The translations under genes were made by a program, and so were the position numbers. Shown here piece after piece: positions 47,581 through 56,848 of a stretch of DNA of 64,000 nucleotides; the first letter of the stretch is position 1, and each line of letters opens with the position of its first letter. The notes under the pieces were generated by a model. It did no database searches, was not told the origin of the DNA, and was given only the letters and a program-made list of their open reading frames with translations. The DNA comes from Firmicutes bacterium HGW-Firmicutes-14 (GTDB taxonomy: Bacteria; Bacillota; Thermincolia; Thermincolales; UBA2595), in the NCBI GenBank assembly GCA_002840275.1, contig PHAB01000014.1, forward strand, positions 29,461 through 93,460. The letters are read 5' to 3'.

Positions 47581-47805
47581 CACTCCCTCTTGATAAACCA
47601 TCAATATGGTGAGTGGCAGACATATTCCTCTAGGATGGCAACGATTCAGTTTGTTACCCAACAAGGCAGCTAATATCTCCGGCTCTTAGTGCTTAAGCAC
47701 TGACAGCTGGAGACATTAGCTGCCTCGTTGGACAAACGGACATCAGACTCATCTAGAGGAACATATCTGCCACTCATTGTCATTCAGAGTTATTAATAGG
47801 GAGTG
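47581..47805 (-). repeat. Structured inverted-repeat element, copy 2
   Basis: A 225-base palindromic element in the opposite orientation to the copy at 16316. Outer arms CACTCCCT...TGATAA and TTATTAATAGGGAGTG enclose a core at 47611-47775 closed by GAGTGGCAGA-TAT-TTCCTCTAG. Read on the minus strand, GAGTCTGATGTCCG (47750 downward) and CTGAATCGTTGCC (47649 downward) match the internal strands of copy 1 with one difference each. The short helix is TTTGT/ACAAA where copy 1 has CATGT/ACATG, and the terminal hairpin is longer and different in sequence but still paired. It lies 45 bases after the giant cytochrome gene, and its outer core segment is also AT-rich. Confidence 0.8.
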
Positions 47806-47849
47806 TTCATTTCTTATGGAACAATCCCTTTGGAATTTTAGCCTCCGCT

Positions 47850-50800
47850 TTATCCACCGAAAGAATGGCAGTTGGCACACACCCAGGTACCGGGTACACC
47901 GCCATTACTTCTGAAATAGGCATTGTTTGATATACCTTCACTGTATGGCAGCGGATCTGATGCTTTGAACATGGCCACCCCTCCGCCGCCCGAATCGGTA
48001 TACTTCCAGCCGTGAGGCAGGCCGCCGTGGCAGCTGGCACATCCCCCGCCATGAACGCCATGGTCATTATAGGGTTCGGAAAGCCCTGAAAACTGGGAAC
48101 GAACTGCGATACTGCCTGTGTCTGCCCCGGTATAAAAGGCATAGTCATGACAATCAAAACACAGGTGGCCCTCGGTGCCCGCCTTACCTGTTGTGTTGGC
48201 CGCATTTTTGTCGGTTACCCACGGCTTCTTAAGGATGAAACGGTTATTTGAACCGTGCGGCCCCCGTCTTCCTTCCATGGCATGGCAATCGGTACACCTC
48301 AGTCTCAAATCACCGGTCCAGCCTCCAGCAAATTTGCCGTAATAGATGTCGTTTCCGTTATAAACAAACTGAGGCACCTTGGTCTCTCCGATAACAGCGT
48401 GATAGGCGGGGTTGGCAGGATTGAAATCCTTGGCCACATCAGTCTGCCTGAAGGTGCCCGTATAATACCCTGAGGAAGAAGGAGTATTGAAAGGAGCGCT
48501 TCCCGTTGAATCCTGAAATGTATCCAGGTTATATGAAAACTTGCTGTGGCATTTCAGGCAGAGCTGGTATTCCTTGGCCACACCCGGTTCAAGTCCCTGC
48601 AAGTCCCAATCCGGGGTTGTTGAGGACCAGTTTGACCAGACAGCGCCGTTCCAGTCATTTATTTCCACCCCTGTAACCCAGCCGAGAATTCCGGTTTCAG
48701 TATAGTCAACACCCGGTCTTTCCGCAGCTGCCGAATGGATATCATGGCAGTCAAAACACTCGGCATGCCTGGCCACATCTTTATTTTCCCACTGTTCAGT
48801 ATTGCTGTGAACACCGTTTGTGGTAAAAGTGGGGTGTTTATAAGCTGCCCCAAAGGGAACATATATTTCGGTATTGATATCCTGGCCGGCCCAGCTCACA
48901 TTATATGCGTGGCATAAACCCAGACAACTGTCTGTAGCAAACATAGTATTATAATCTGTATCCACATTATTGTTCACCAGCCACGGGTACTGGGAACCAT
49001 GCTTAGTGTGACACCGGCTGCAGTTTTCTACGGAAAAGGCCGAATTACCATGGCCGCTGTTTCCCGCCAGGGTTTTGTCCCACCCGTTGCTATTGCTGGA
49101 AAAACCGATATCATAGAATTCCACGGTATAAGGGACAATGACCGTTGCGCTCCTGGTTTCTGCAGGCGGATCACCGTCATGGCATTTTAGGCACAGATCG
49201 TTGCTGTTGAGGTAGCTTAAGGCTTTCTGTTTGGTATTATCCGGGTTTGATGAAATCCCGGTGTTAGCCGTATTCGCATTATCCACCGTATGGGGCCCGT
49301 GGCAGTTGGAGCATTCAACCCTGCCGCGCCCGGTATCGCCCCGGACATCGTGCCTGGAAACGATGCCTATACCGTAAAATGTACTATATACATTTCTGGC
49401 CGGATTGGTCTCACCATGGCACCCGGATTTGAAACACAGCCCCTCTTCCGCATTGGATGCACCGTTGTATATCAGGTTTCCATACTGGGAACCATGTCTC
49501 TCGTGACAAACCACACATGTTGTCTCTGTTCCTGATTCGGGATTAAGCCGCGCCCCAAAATTAACATTATCATAATGCACAGGTCCGATGGTATTGGATG
49601 CATTGATATTGTTGGGGTCAAGCGGGTTGATATGATTGCCGCCGGTGGCGTCATAATACGCGCCGTCTTCAAAACCGCGGTTATCCTTGCCGTGGCAGGC
49701 CAGGCAGACCTGGTTGCCCTTGTAATACTCATCACCTTCTCCGTCAGTGACCCGCAGGAGCTTGGGATAAATTGTGTTATTCAGGTTTTTGTCCTTAACA
49801 TCCCCATGGGGATTGTGACAGTCAACACACGAAAGCACATCAAACCCAGGATCATCACTGTCCAGGGATTTATGCAGGGAAGTTGAGTAAGGCAAGCCGT
49901 ATACCGAACGGGATACAAAATCCTCCTCAACCCGGTAGTCACTTGATCCGCCAATACTGTGGCATATGAAACACACTTTCTTTATGGTTGCCGCAGGCAG
50001 CAGACTGGCTCCTGAGGCGCTGTGGGCTGAGTGGCAAACCCCGCAGAGGAGGGTGGAGGAACCTGCAGGTATCGTCCCGCCGGACCAGGAAGAAAATTTT
50101 CCATGGGGTGTAAAGGCTTCCCATGACTTCCTGTTGGCCGCATTATCCTCCGGCAGGGAAATACCGTAATCATCCTCAATCCCGGTCACTGTTATAGTAT
50201 AAGTAAGCGGGGTCAGCTGGTTTCCCGGACCCTGGCTGTCACTCAATACCACCTTGATTACCTTCCGGTCGTCCAACACCTCCGCCATGGCCACCGAAGG
50301 AGGAGTCCCGGCCAGGTTCTGGGTAATAATCCATGAGGCTGGATCCCCTGTTATCCTTACCGGCTCATCAAAAATGAGGTATACAATCTGCTTGCTGGTC
50401 GGTTCAGCCCTAAGCAGGACAGGCTCAGGGTGTGGACCGGCATCATCTGGAATTAACGTTAACTCATTGGATATTCCGGATACATTACCGGCATAGTCCA
50501 CAGCCCTGATCTTGTAGAAGTACTCCTGGGCAGGAGTCAGGCTGTGGTCATGGTAAACACTGCCATATACGGAAGCCGCCACGTTCTTACCGGGTCCTGA
50601 GTCAACGGGAGTAAAGCCCTGGATTGTACTCCGGTAAATATTCACATGGCTGTAATCACTTATCCAATTCCAGTTTAGATCAGCGCTTCCCGGGCCCGGC
50701 TGCCCCCACAGGTGCGGGGTTTCAATCACGGTATCCAGAAGAATCGTCCCGCCGTTTGCGGGGACATTATCAATCAGGGACTGGCCGTAAATATCAGTGC

Positions 50801-53615
50801 CGGTCACCTTCACCGTTGCTGTTCCATCCCCCTGAACGGTTACTCCCCAAGTCCCCCGGTAGACTGTTCCGGATACCCACTGGGTTGAAGCCGGACTGGA
50901 AATATCATTTCCCGTGCCGGGGGCATCCACTGTAAAGGTCGGGGTTGACATAAGGGGGTTTGCAGATGTGAATGCAACATAGATGGGAGACTGCAGACCG
51001 GTCACATATGTCCCTTCAGCGTTTTGTCTCAGCGGTTCGGTCAATCCCGGGTCCAAATAGTAATCAACCTGGAAGGAAAGCGCGGGAACGGCTTTGCCGG
51101 AAGTTTCCGCTGAGATAGCCTGGTTTCCGGCCAGGTCAACCTGTTTAATCCTGTAATAGTAAGTCTGTCCCACTTGTACCTGGGTATCCTCATATGTCCC
51201 CGGAACAGTGCGGTCCAGGGTTTTCAGCAAATGGTATTTATCACTTGGTGTAAAATTCGGTACATTGCTGCGGTAAATCTTCACCTGTTTGTGATCATCA
51301 TCTATTCCGCCAAAGGTCAGCCTTATTTTACCGCCAAGGGTATTTGTCGCGCTGACTGTCGGAGTGGTTACAGTATTATCCACTATTATGTTTTGTACTA
51401 TTGTATCCAGGTTTCCACCACTGTCCCGGGCCTCAACCTCCATCCTCGCTTCTCCTGTCTGGGCCGGAAGGTCTAAGGGCCAGATCCCTTTAAAGGCCCC
51501 CATGCCATAATCCGCGGTTAAAGCTGTCCTGTTAACAGGATAGAGGTCATAAACCGCAAAGTAAACCGAACCGGTATCCATGGTGGACAGGGTGTCAGGA
51601 GCATTGGGGGAAACCTTCACATATACAGGTGACCCCGGTTTTATGGCCGGCTTACCATTATATACATCCAAAGGAATGGTATACCCGGAATCCTTATAGA
51701 GTGAAAGGGTAATCTCAGGCGGGGTATTATCATAATTGACCGTATATGGCCCATAAATCTGGATATAGGTATTTTCATTTTCCCCGGGTATATTCAAGGG
51801 GTCATCTCCGTCAAACTGCCGCTCATTGTCAACAAGGGTTACCCTGACTTTGCAGCTGCTTTCATCGTACCTGACTCCCCCCGAATCAAGCCCGTCCCAA
51901 ATGACACTTGTGGGAGCATTGGCCCCGTTAAAATCCGCCACCTTCCAGCCCAGGTCCCTGAATACGGTGGAATCACTGTTCCTCAGTATCTCGACTTTTA
52001 CATAACTGCCCTCACTGGCAATGACACTATAGGTAACATTGTTGTACCAAGGGTTGAGCACAGGGTCAGGAGAAATGGTAAAAGAATTGATGGCCGGGGG
52101 CTGATTGTCAAAGGTAACGGCTTCAGCGCCGTCCGTCCCGGGGTGGACAAAGACCAGGTCCTTCCATGAATCCTGGGGGTTAACCGCTGCAGCGGCCAGC
52201 CAGTATGTACTTCTCGGGTTCAAGGTATAGGAGACAGAAGTATTTAGCTGCCTGGTGTGGTTGGCATCAGGCGCCTGCAGAGATGTTGTGTAAGTCCAGA
52301 CAAGGAGCTTATTATCCCTCGTCCCTGCAGCATTTGAACCGGTAATTGCAGAAATCTGGGTATAACCTGAACTTCCGGATACCTTGTGGTCAATAAATTC
52401 CGGAATTACGGACAAGACTTCACCGGCCAGGGATGTACCGTTCATGCCCTTGTAATCAGGGGTATATAAATTATTCTGCCTGTAAGTTAAAACATGGCTG
52501 GCATCATAATAAGCGCTTCCCGCATCCCTTGCCAGGCCGGTACCTACTGCCACATAGCTGTATGCACTGCCGCCGGCATTGAACTGCACCTTGATGTCGG
52601 TTATGGCCCCAAGTATTGTATAATATCCATAAGGGTCACCCTTGGATTTCCAAAAAGCCGAACCTGTTTTACCGTTCAGCATCATAATGATATCAGTTTG
52701 GCCCGGTTCCTGCTGCCGGGTACCGACTATTATCTCCGGAACCCCGTCTGTGGCCCTGACATCACTTGCATTGACAATGTCTTTAAAAACAGCCACCGGC
52801 CCAAAATCAACAAAGGTAACACTTCTCTGCTCAAAACCATAATAGTAGGTAAAATCAATATTATTGGCCGTCCACAGCGGGTCCGGGTTATCAGCTGCTG
52901 TAAAGGGATATGCCCTTACACCATATACCGTAGTAATAACCATGCCATCCCGGGAATCTCCTGTTCCGTAGTACTTGAAGCCCTCTATTCTCCTGGCTTC
53001 ATATCCTATATCAATAGATACACCCTTTTTCCATGAAACAGCGTCCCGGTATACCACATCGATAACATTTGCCTGGGTGACTGCCGCCACATCTATACCG
53101 GTGGTTGAATTCCGGTCAGTAAATTGGCCGACAGCCAGATCGGTAACATTCGAACCCACCTGGGTGCTGAAAATCTGGGACAGGGTATTATTGACGAAGC
53201 TGTATGCCTCTACCTTGTTACTGGAAGACCCTGCTACAATGATATCCTTGTTATTGTCACCATCCAGATCATAGAGCCTGATAATCTCCGGGACCATGCC
53301 TGTATCGATACTAAACTCCGGGTAAGGCTGGGTAAGGCGGGTGGAACTGTTGAACTTTTTAACATAGATTTTCCCGTCTTTACCGGCAATAACAGTTTCT
53401 TTAATCCCGTCCCCGTCTATATCATCCGCAGCCACTGCACTTGCCCCGGTACCGCTGAGCAGTGTCCAGACCGACTGGGGATCCGCCTTGGAAGGAAGCA
53501 CTGTCCACAACAGAACAGATAAAACAACTGCCAATATTGTCATTAGCAGTATCAAAGTAATTTTGCGAAATTTAGTATTTAAAATTTTAGTTTTATTATA
53601 TAAACGGGCAAACAT
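47850..53615 (-). CDS. Giant multiheme cytochrome with FG-GAP, Ig/FN3 domains, 1921 aa
   Basis: After an N-terminal export signal (about 18-45), residues 50-480 read as an FG-GAP/VCBS-like propeller (DDIDGDGIKETVIAGKDGKI, YDLDGDNNKDIIVAG). A FlgD-like Ig region (about 505-620), two FN3-like domains (about 780 and 990) and an Ig-like segment (about 1070-1150) follow. Residues 1190-1915 carry 16 heme motifs: 14 CXXCH, one CX4CH (CFKSGCH) and one CX3CH (CLGLCH). The heme part parallels the 896-aa protein at 54005 motif for motif. It is probably a cell-surface conduit fused to an adhesion-type stalk. ATG 53615 has GGAGGC 8 bases upstream. Confidence 0.93.
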   Translation of the reverse strand: MFARLYNKTKILNTKFRKITLILLMTILAVVLSVLLWTVLPSKADPQSVWTLLSGTGASAVAADDIDGDGIKETVIAGKDGKIYVKKFNSSTRLTQPYPEFSIDTGMVPEIIRLYDLDGDNNKDIIVAGSSSNKVEAYSFVNNTLSQIFSTQVGSNVTDLAVGQFTDRNSTTGIDVAAVTQANVIDVVYRDAVSWKKGVSIDIGYEARRIEGFKYYGTGDSRDGMVITTVYGVRAYPFTAADNPDPLWTANNIDFTYYYGFEQRSVTFVDFGPVAVFKDIVNASDVRATDGVPEIIVGTRQQEPGQTDIIMMLNGKTGSAFWKSKGDPYGYYTILGAITDIKVQFNAGGSAYSYVAVGTGLARDAGSAYYDASHVLTYRQNNLYTPDYKGMNGTSLAGEVLSVIPEFIDHKVSGSSGYTQISAITGSNAAGTRDNKLLVWTYTTSLQAPDANHTRQLNTSVSYTLNPRSTYWLAAAAVNPQDSWKDLVFVHPGTDGAEAVTFDNQPPAINSFTISPDPVLNPWYNNVTYSVIASEGSYVKVEILRNSDSTVFRDLGWKVADFNGANAPTSVIWDGLDSGGVRYDESSCKVRVTLVDNERQFDGDDPLNIPGENENTYIQIYGPYTVNYDNTPPEITLSLYKDSGYTIPLDVYNGKPAIKPGSPVYVKVSPNAPDTLSTMDTGSVYFAVYDLYPVNRTALTADYGMGAFKGIWPLDLPAQTGEARMEVEARDSGGNLDTIVQNIIVDNTVTTPTVSATNTLGGKIRLTFGGIDDDHKQVKIYRSNVPNFTPSDKYHLLKTLDRTVPGTYEDTQVQVGQTYYYRIKQVDLAGNQAISAETSGKAVPALSFQVDYYLDPGLTEPLRQNAEGTYVTGLQSPIYVAFTSANPLMSTPTFTVDAPGTGNDISSPASTQWVSGTVYRGTWGVTVQGDGTATVKVTGTDIYGQSLIDNVPANGGTILLDTVIETPHLWGQPGPGSADLNWNWISDYSHVNIYRSTIQGFTPVDSGPGKNVAASVYGSVYHDHSLTPAQEYFYKIRAVDYAGNVSGISNELTLIPDDAGPHPEPVLLRAEPTSKQIVYLIFDEPVRITGDPASWIITQNLAGTPPSVAMAEVLDDRKVIKVVLSDSQGPGNQLTPLTYTITVTGIEDDYGISLPEDNAANRKSWEAFTPHGKFSSWSGGTIPAGSSTLLCGVCHSAHSASGASLLPAATIKKVCFICHSIGGSSDYRVEEDFVSRSVYGLPYSTSLHKSLDSDDPGFDVLSCVDCHNPHGDVKDKNLNNTIYPKLLRVTDGEGDEYYKGNQVCLACHGKDNRGFEDGAYYDATGGNHINPLDPNNINASNTIGPVHYDNVNFGARLNPESGTETTCVVCHERHGSQYGNLIYNGASNAEEGLCFKSGCHGETNPARNVYSTFYGIGIVSRHDVRGDTGRGRVECSNCHGPHTVDNANTANTGISSNPDNTKQKALSYLNSNDLCLKCHDGDPPAETRSATVIVPYTVEFYDIGFSSNSNGWDKTLAGNSGHGNSAFSVENCSRCHTKHGSQYPWLVNNNVDTDYNTMFATDSCLGLCHAYNVSWAGQDINTEIYVPFGAAYKHPTFTTNGVHSNTEQWENKDVARHAECFDCHDIHSAAAERPGVDYTETGILGWVTGVEINDWNGAVWSNWSSTTPDWDLQGLEPGVAKEYQLCLKCHSKFSYNLDTFQDSTGSAPFNTPSSSGYYTGTFRQTDVAKDFNPANPAYHAVIGETKVPQFVYNGNDIYYGKFAGGWTGDLRLRCTDCHAMEGRRGPHGSNNRFILKKPWVTDKNAANTTGKAGTEGHLCFDCHDYAFYTGADTGSIAVRSQFSGLSEPYNDHGVHGGGCASCHGGLPHGWKYTDSGGGGVAMFKASDPLPYSEGISNNAYFRSNGGVPGTWVCANCHSFGG

Positions 53616-53667
53616 AAAAGATACGCCTCCATGTGCTCTTGGCCTATCTGAATATCAAAAACCTTAA

Positions 53668-53686
53668 GTATTACTTTAAGTAATAC
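53668..53686. promoter_or_regulatory. Perfect 19-bp palindrome upstream of the giant cytochrome gene
   Basis: GTATTACTTTAAGTAATAC (9-1-9) lies about 53 bases upstream of ATG 53615. It is too AT-rich for a terminator and the size suits a dimeric regulator's operator. The regulator is unknown. Confidence 0.45.
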
Positions 53687-53919
53687 GCCTTTATTATGAT
53701 TTCTCCATAAATTGGCTTTTTCCTTTTTATTTTGAGAATTTTTTTAATATTGTGACTCATATAGATTGCCGGCAAATTAATGAAAATATTGCATTTTTCT
53801 GTAATACCAAAGCTATAAAATACCACCACATCCAAAGATTATGTTACTGATTCCCATATTATTAATCGGTTTATAACACAAATACTTTATATATTTAGAA
53901 CAGGAAAATAAACTAGAAC

Positions 53920-53956
53920 AATTAAAATAAAGAAGACGGTTAATTAATCCGCCTTC
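53920..53956 (-). terminator. Terminator of the 896-aa cytochrome gene
   Basis: GAAGGCGG pairs with CCGTCTTC around ATTAATTAA, then TTTATTTTAATT on the minus strand, 48 bases past the stop. Confidence 0.75.
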
Positions 53957-54004
53957 CGATATTCAAGCATTGTTTATTTTCGAGCTTATTTATTTTCGGG
54001 TTTC

Positions 54005-56695
54005 TTAATTTCCATGGCAATCTGTACACTGCCAGTCTCCGGGAATGCCGTTCACACCTTTCCATGGTTTGGTTGCTGATAAGCCCTCACTGTATGGAAA
54101 AGGGTCTGAAGATATAAACAGGGCAACACCGCCTCCCTCAGGGTCAGTATATTTCCATCCGTGGGGCAGGCCTCCGTGACACTTGGCACATCCCTTGTTG
54201 ACATGGTCATTATGCAGGTTATTGTGGTAGCACTTACCTCCGCCCCCCTGTCCGGGGCGCCATCCGGCAAACTGGGAATCTGCCGAGTTGTCAGTGCCGT
54301 TATAAAAGTTGTAATCATGACACTGGAAACACAGGTCTCCCGAATCTCCATTGCCTGAACCGGTTATCCCCCTTCCCGAAGGAGCAGCAGCGGGATACCA
54401 TGGCCCGGCCAGAATGTACCTGTTGGATGAACCGTGGGGACCTTTGGCCCCACTTCCGAGGTTATTGTGGCAATCGGTACATTTTAAATCGGAATCATAT
54501 TCCCATCCACCGGCAAACTTACCATACGGCGGCATTTTTGCAGGCCCGATAACCGCGTGATAAGCCGGGTTGCTGGGGCTGAATTCGCGGGCAATATCTG
54601 TCTGTTTATAACCGGTATCAGTCAGGTTCGTATGGGGCGCCCTGAGATCCCCGCCCGAAGACACCAGGTCATACGAAAACTTGCTGTGGCATTTGAGACA
54701 TAACTGCCATTGTTTGCTTGCAGGGGTCAAACCATTAAGGTACCAATCCGGGGTTGTACTGCCCCAATTGTTCCAGGCAGCCCCGTTCCAGTCCGAAACC
54801 ATCACCCCGGTGACTTCACCGTTTAAGGATGTCTCATCAGAACCATGGCCGGCAGTATGGACATCATGGCAGTCTGCACACTCTGCATGTCTCTCCACAT
54901 TCCGGCTCTCCCAGTCCTCGGTATTGCTGTGTACTCCGTTTACGGTGAACGTGGGATGATTGTAAGATTTTCCGTATGGTGTCTTCACATCGGTATTGAC
55001 ATCAGGACTTACATCATTTCCATGGCAGGTCTTAAAACATGAGTTATCCCCTGTAAAACTGTTATAGTATGTGTCATCCAGATTAGCCCTGGTCAGCCAT
55101 TTATAGGGAGTTCCGTGGTATTCATGGCACCCGCTGCATTCCTTGGCCGACCAGTCTTCAGGCATGTTGTAATGTCCGGAACCGGTAAATCCCGATTTAT
55201 CCCATTTCGACCCATTGGCGGAAAACCCGGGGTCAATAAAAGTTATTGTCGAAGGTATTATTGCTGAAGAGTCAGTCACAGCTTCAGGGGGATTCTGGTT
55301 GTGACAGGATATGCAGAAACCGGAATACCTGCCAAGACCCTTGTTATAAGGTTCCTTTGTATTATATGGATTTGAAATAGCCGACAGGGTTAAAGCAGTG
55401 GAGTTGCGGTATTTTACATTATCTACGGAATGGGGGCCATGGCAGCTGGTACATGACAAACCAAAGGCCGGGTCAAAAATATTGTGCCTGGACATATACG
55501 CCTCTTCATCAGTAAAACGCTCATAGACATTATACCCACCGGTAAGGCTGTAATTTGCTCCATTGCCGTGGCAGGCAAAACAGGCCTGGTTGATATTGTT
55601 TTTCGCCATCGAGGTATCATAAACTGCGTCGTTTACCAGGCTGTCAAATCTTGAACCATGCCTGTCGTGGCACATAATGCAGGTTACCTGTGTTCCGGAA
55701 GGAGGAAGCATGGCGCCATCCCTGACCACAATGTCATAATGGACAGCATTGTTTTTCAGGTCATAATAATAATATTTCCCGTGGCTTCCCCCGGTGTCCG
55801 TCCAGTAAGTGATATCACCGGTAAAAGCCCTGTCAGTTTCACCATGACAGGTAAAGCAGAATTCATTTCCGCTGAAATATGACGTACCGTTCAAAGTCGA
55901 TTTCAGGAGCTTCGGATAGATTGAATTGCCCTTACCCGGGATCCTGTCCCCATGGGGATTGTGACAGTCGACACATGTAAGGGCATTGTTCGGTGTATCT
56001 GCAAGGGATTTGTGGATCGAACCTTCCCTTTCAAATTCGTGATAAACATTAACTGCCAGTGTCCAGTCAGGTTCGCTTAATCCCTCCGGTCTCACCCCAT
56101 CCGGACCGTGGCAGACAAAGCAAACCCTCTGTATATTCTCTCCATTTAAAAGCCTTCTGCCACCTGCGCTGTGGGCCAGATGGCACAGGCCGCAAAGGCG
56201 TGTGCCGTTGCCCTTGGTATAAGTACTTGGGGAATATTTCCCATGGGGATTAAAGGCTTCAAAACCGGGGGCCGGAATATTAACAGAATTGTTGCTGACC
56301 AGGGTGGAAGTTTTTGCAGCATTGGCCACCCCATCAATATAAACCCAATAATATACCGGCGCTGTTGTGCTGCCGGCTTCCATTTCGGTCTCCAGAACCC
56401 CCCTGACCACCTTGCGGTCAGGCATCAGGCTGACCATGGCCAGCGGGTTCCGGGTACCCTCACTATATACTTTAATATTAGTAATTGTTACAGAGCCAAT
56501 ATCTAATTCTTCCCCGAAGGTAAGGTAAAAAACCTGTTTGCTGGTGGCTTCCGCTGCCGGCTTCTCCATCTGGCCGGCGCCCATTACCGGAATATTAAAT
56601 AATAAAAAATAAATACCTGCTATAACCGCAGCTGCTGCAGCCCGGCCGGCCGTTAACCGGCAGCCGGAATACCGGATAGCTCCTGACATCTTCAA
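54005..56695 (-). CDS. 16-heme c-type cytochrome, 896 aa
   Basis: Exported protein with a Sec signal or anchor near residues 18-40. An Ig-like domain (about 45-150) is like that in the giant cytochrome: ATSKQVFYLTFGEEL matches its PTSKQIVYLIFDEPV. 16 heme motifs follow from about residue 168. Fifteen are CXXCH and one is CX3CH (CFKTCH), at the same ordinal place (tenth) as CLGLCH in the giant protein. The C-terminus ends in CTDCHGN. The gene is thus a shorter paralog of the giant protein without its propeller and FN3 part. The start is ambiguous: TTG 56695 or ATG 56689 behind AGGTGGGA. It follows an NHL gene. Confidence 0.92.
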   Translation of the reverse strand: MKMSGAIRYSGCRLTAGRAAAAAVIAGIYFLLFNIPVMGAGQMEKPAAEATSKQVFYLTFGEELDIGSVTITNIKVYSEGTRNPLAMVSLMPDRKVVRGVLETEMEAGSTTAPVYYWVYIDGVANAAKTSTLVSNNSVNIPAPGFEAFNPHGKYSPSTYTKGNGTRLCGLCHLAHSAGGRRLLNGENIQRVCFVCHGPDGVRPEGLSEPDWTLAVNVYHEFEREGSIHKSLADTPNNALTCVDCHNPHGDRIPGKGNSIYPKLLKSTLNGTSYFSGNEFCFTCHGETDRAFTGDITYWTDTGGSHGKYYYYDLKNNAVHYDIVVRDGAMLPPSGTQVTCIMCHDRHGSRFDSLVNDAVYDTSMAKNNINQACFACHGNGANYSLTGGYNVYERFTDEEAYMSRHNIFDPAFGLSCTSCHGPHSVDNVKYRNSTALTLSAISNPYNTKEPYNKGLGRYSGFCISCHNQNPPEAVTDSSAIIPSTITFIDPGFSANGSKWDKSGFTGSGHYNMPEDWSAKECSGCHEYHGTPYKWLTRANLDDTYYNSFTGDNSCFKTCHGNDVSPDVNTDVKTPYGKSYNHPTFTVNGVHSNTEDWESRNVERHAECADCHDVHTAGHGSDETSLNGEVTGVMVSDWNGAAWNNWGSTTPDWYLNGLTPASKQWQLCLKCHSKFSYDLVSSGGDLRAPHTNLTDTGYKQTDIAREFSPSNPAYHAVIGPAKMPPYGKFAGGWEYDSDLKCTDCHNNLGSGAKGPHGSSNRYILAGPWYPAAAPSGRGITGSGNGDSGDLCFQCHDYNFYNGTDNSADSQFAGWRPGQGGGGKCYHNNLHNDHVNKGCAKCHGGLPHGWKYTDPEGGGVALFISSDPFPYSEGLSATKPWKGVNGIPGDWQCTDCHGN

Positions 56696-56848
56696 CCAAA
56701 TCCCACCTAAAAATAACTACTGTTATGGTTAATTCTGTAAATGCTGTGCTTTTTTATGAATTAGACGCCAGCCAGCCGGTTTCCTGCTGGAATTTTTTGA
56801 ATTTTCCCTATTTTGCAATAAAATTTTTTTATTAGATTCGTGTTAGTA

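Larger units (their letters stand above)
53616..54004. other. AT-rich leader of the giant cytochrome
   Basis: 389 bases without a gene. It holds the terminator of the 896-aa cytochrome (53920-53956) and a 19-bp palindrome (53668-53686). No riboswitch motif and no clear -35/-10 pair is seen. Confidence 0.6.

Noticed and set aside
47437..47664. 75-residue ORF on the minus strand
   Set aside because: It runs through an inverted repeat and into the structured element, has no ribosome binding site or recognisable composition, and is best explained as chance.
47611..47775. Integron attC-like site in element copy 2 (GTCCAAC ... GTTGGGT)
   Set aside because: The pair fits the RYYYAAC/GTTRRRY pattern in copy 2 only; copy 1 lacks it, and both elements continue pairing far outside the would-be core, unlike attC.
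53616..54004. cAMP-GMP/c-di-GMP riboswitch ahead of the cytochromes
   Set aside because: I looked for GGCAAACC and CGCAAAGCC in this and the other gaps between cytochrome genes and did not find them.
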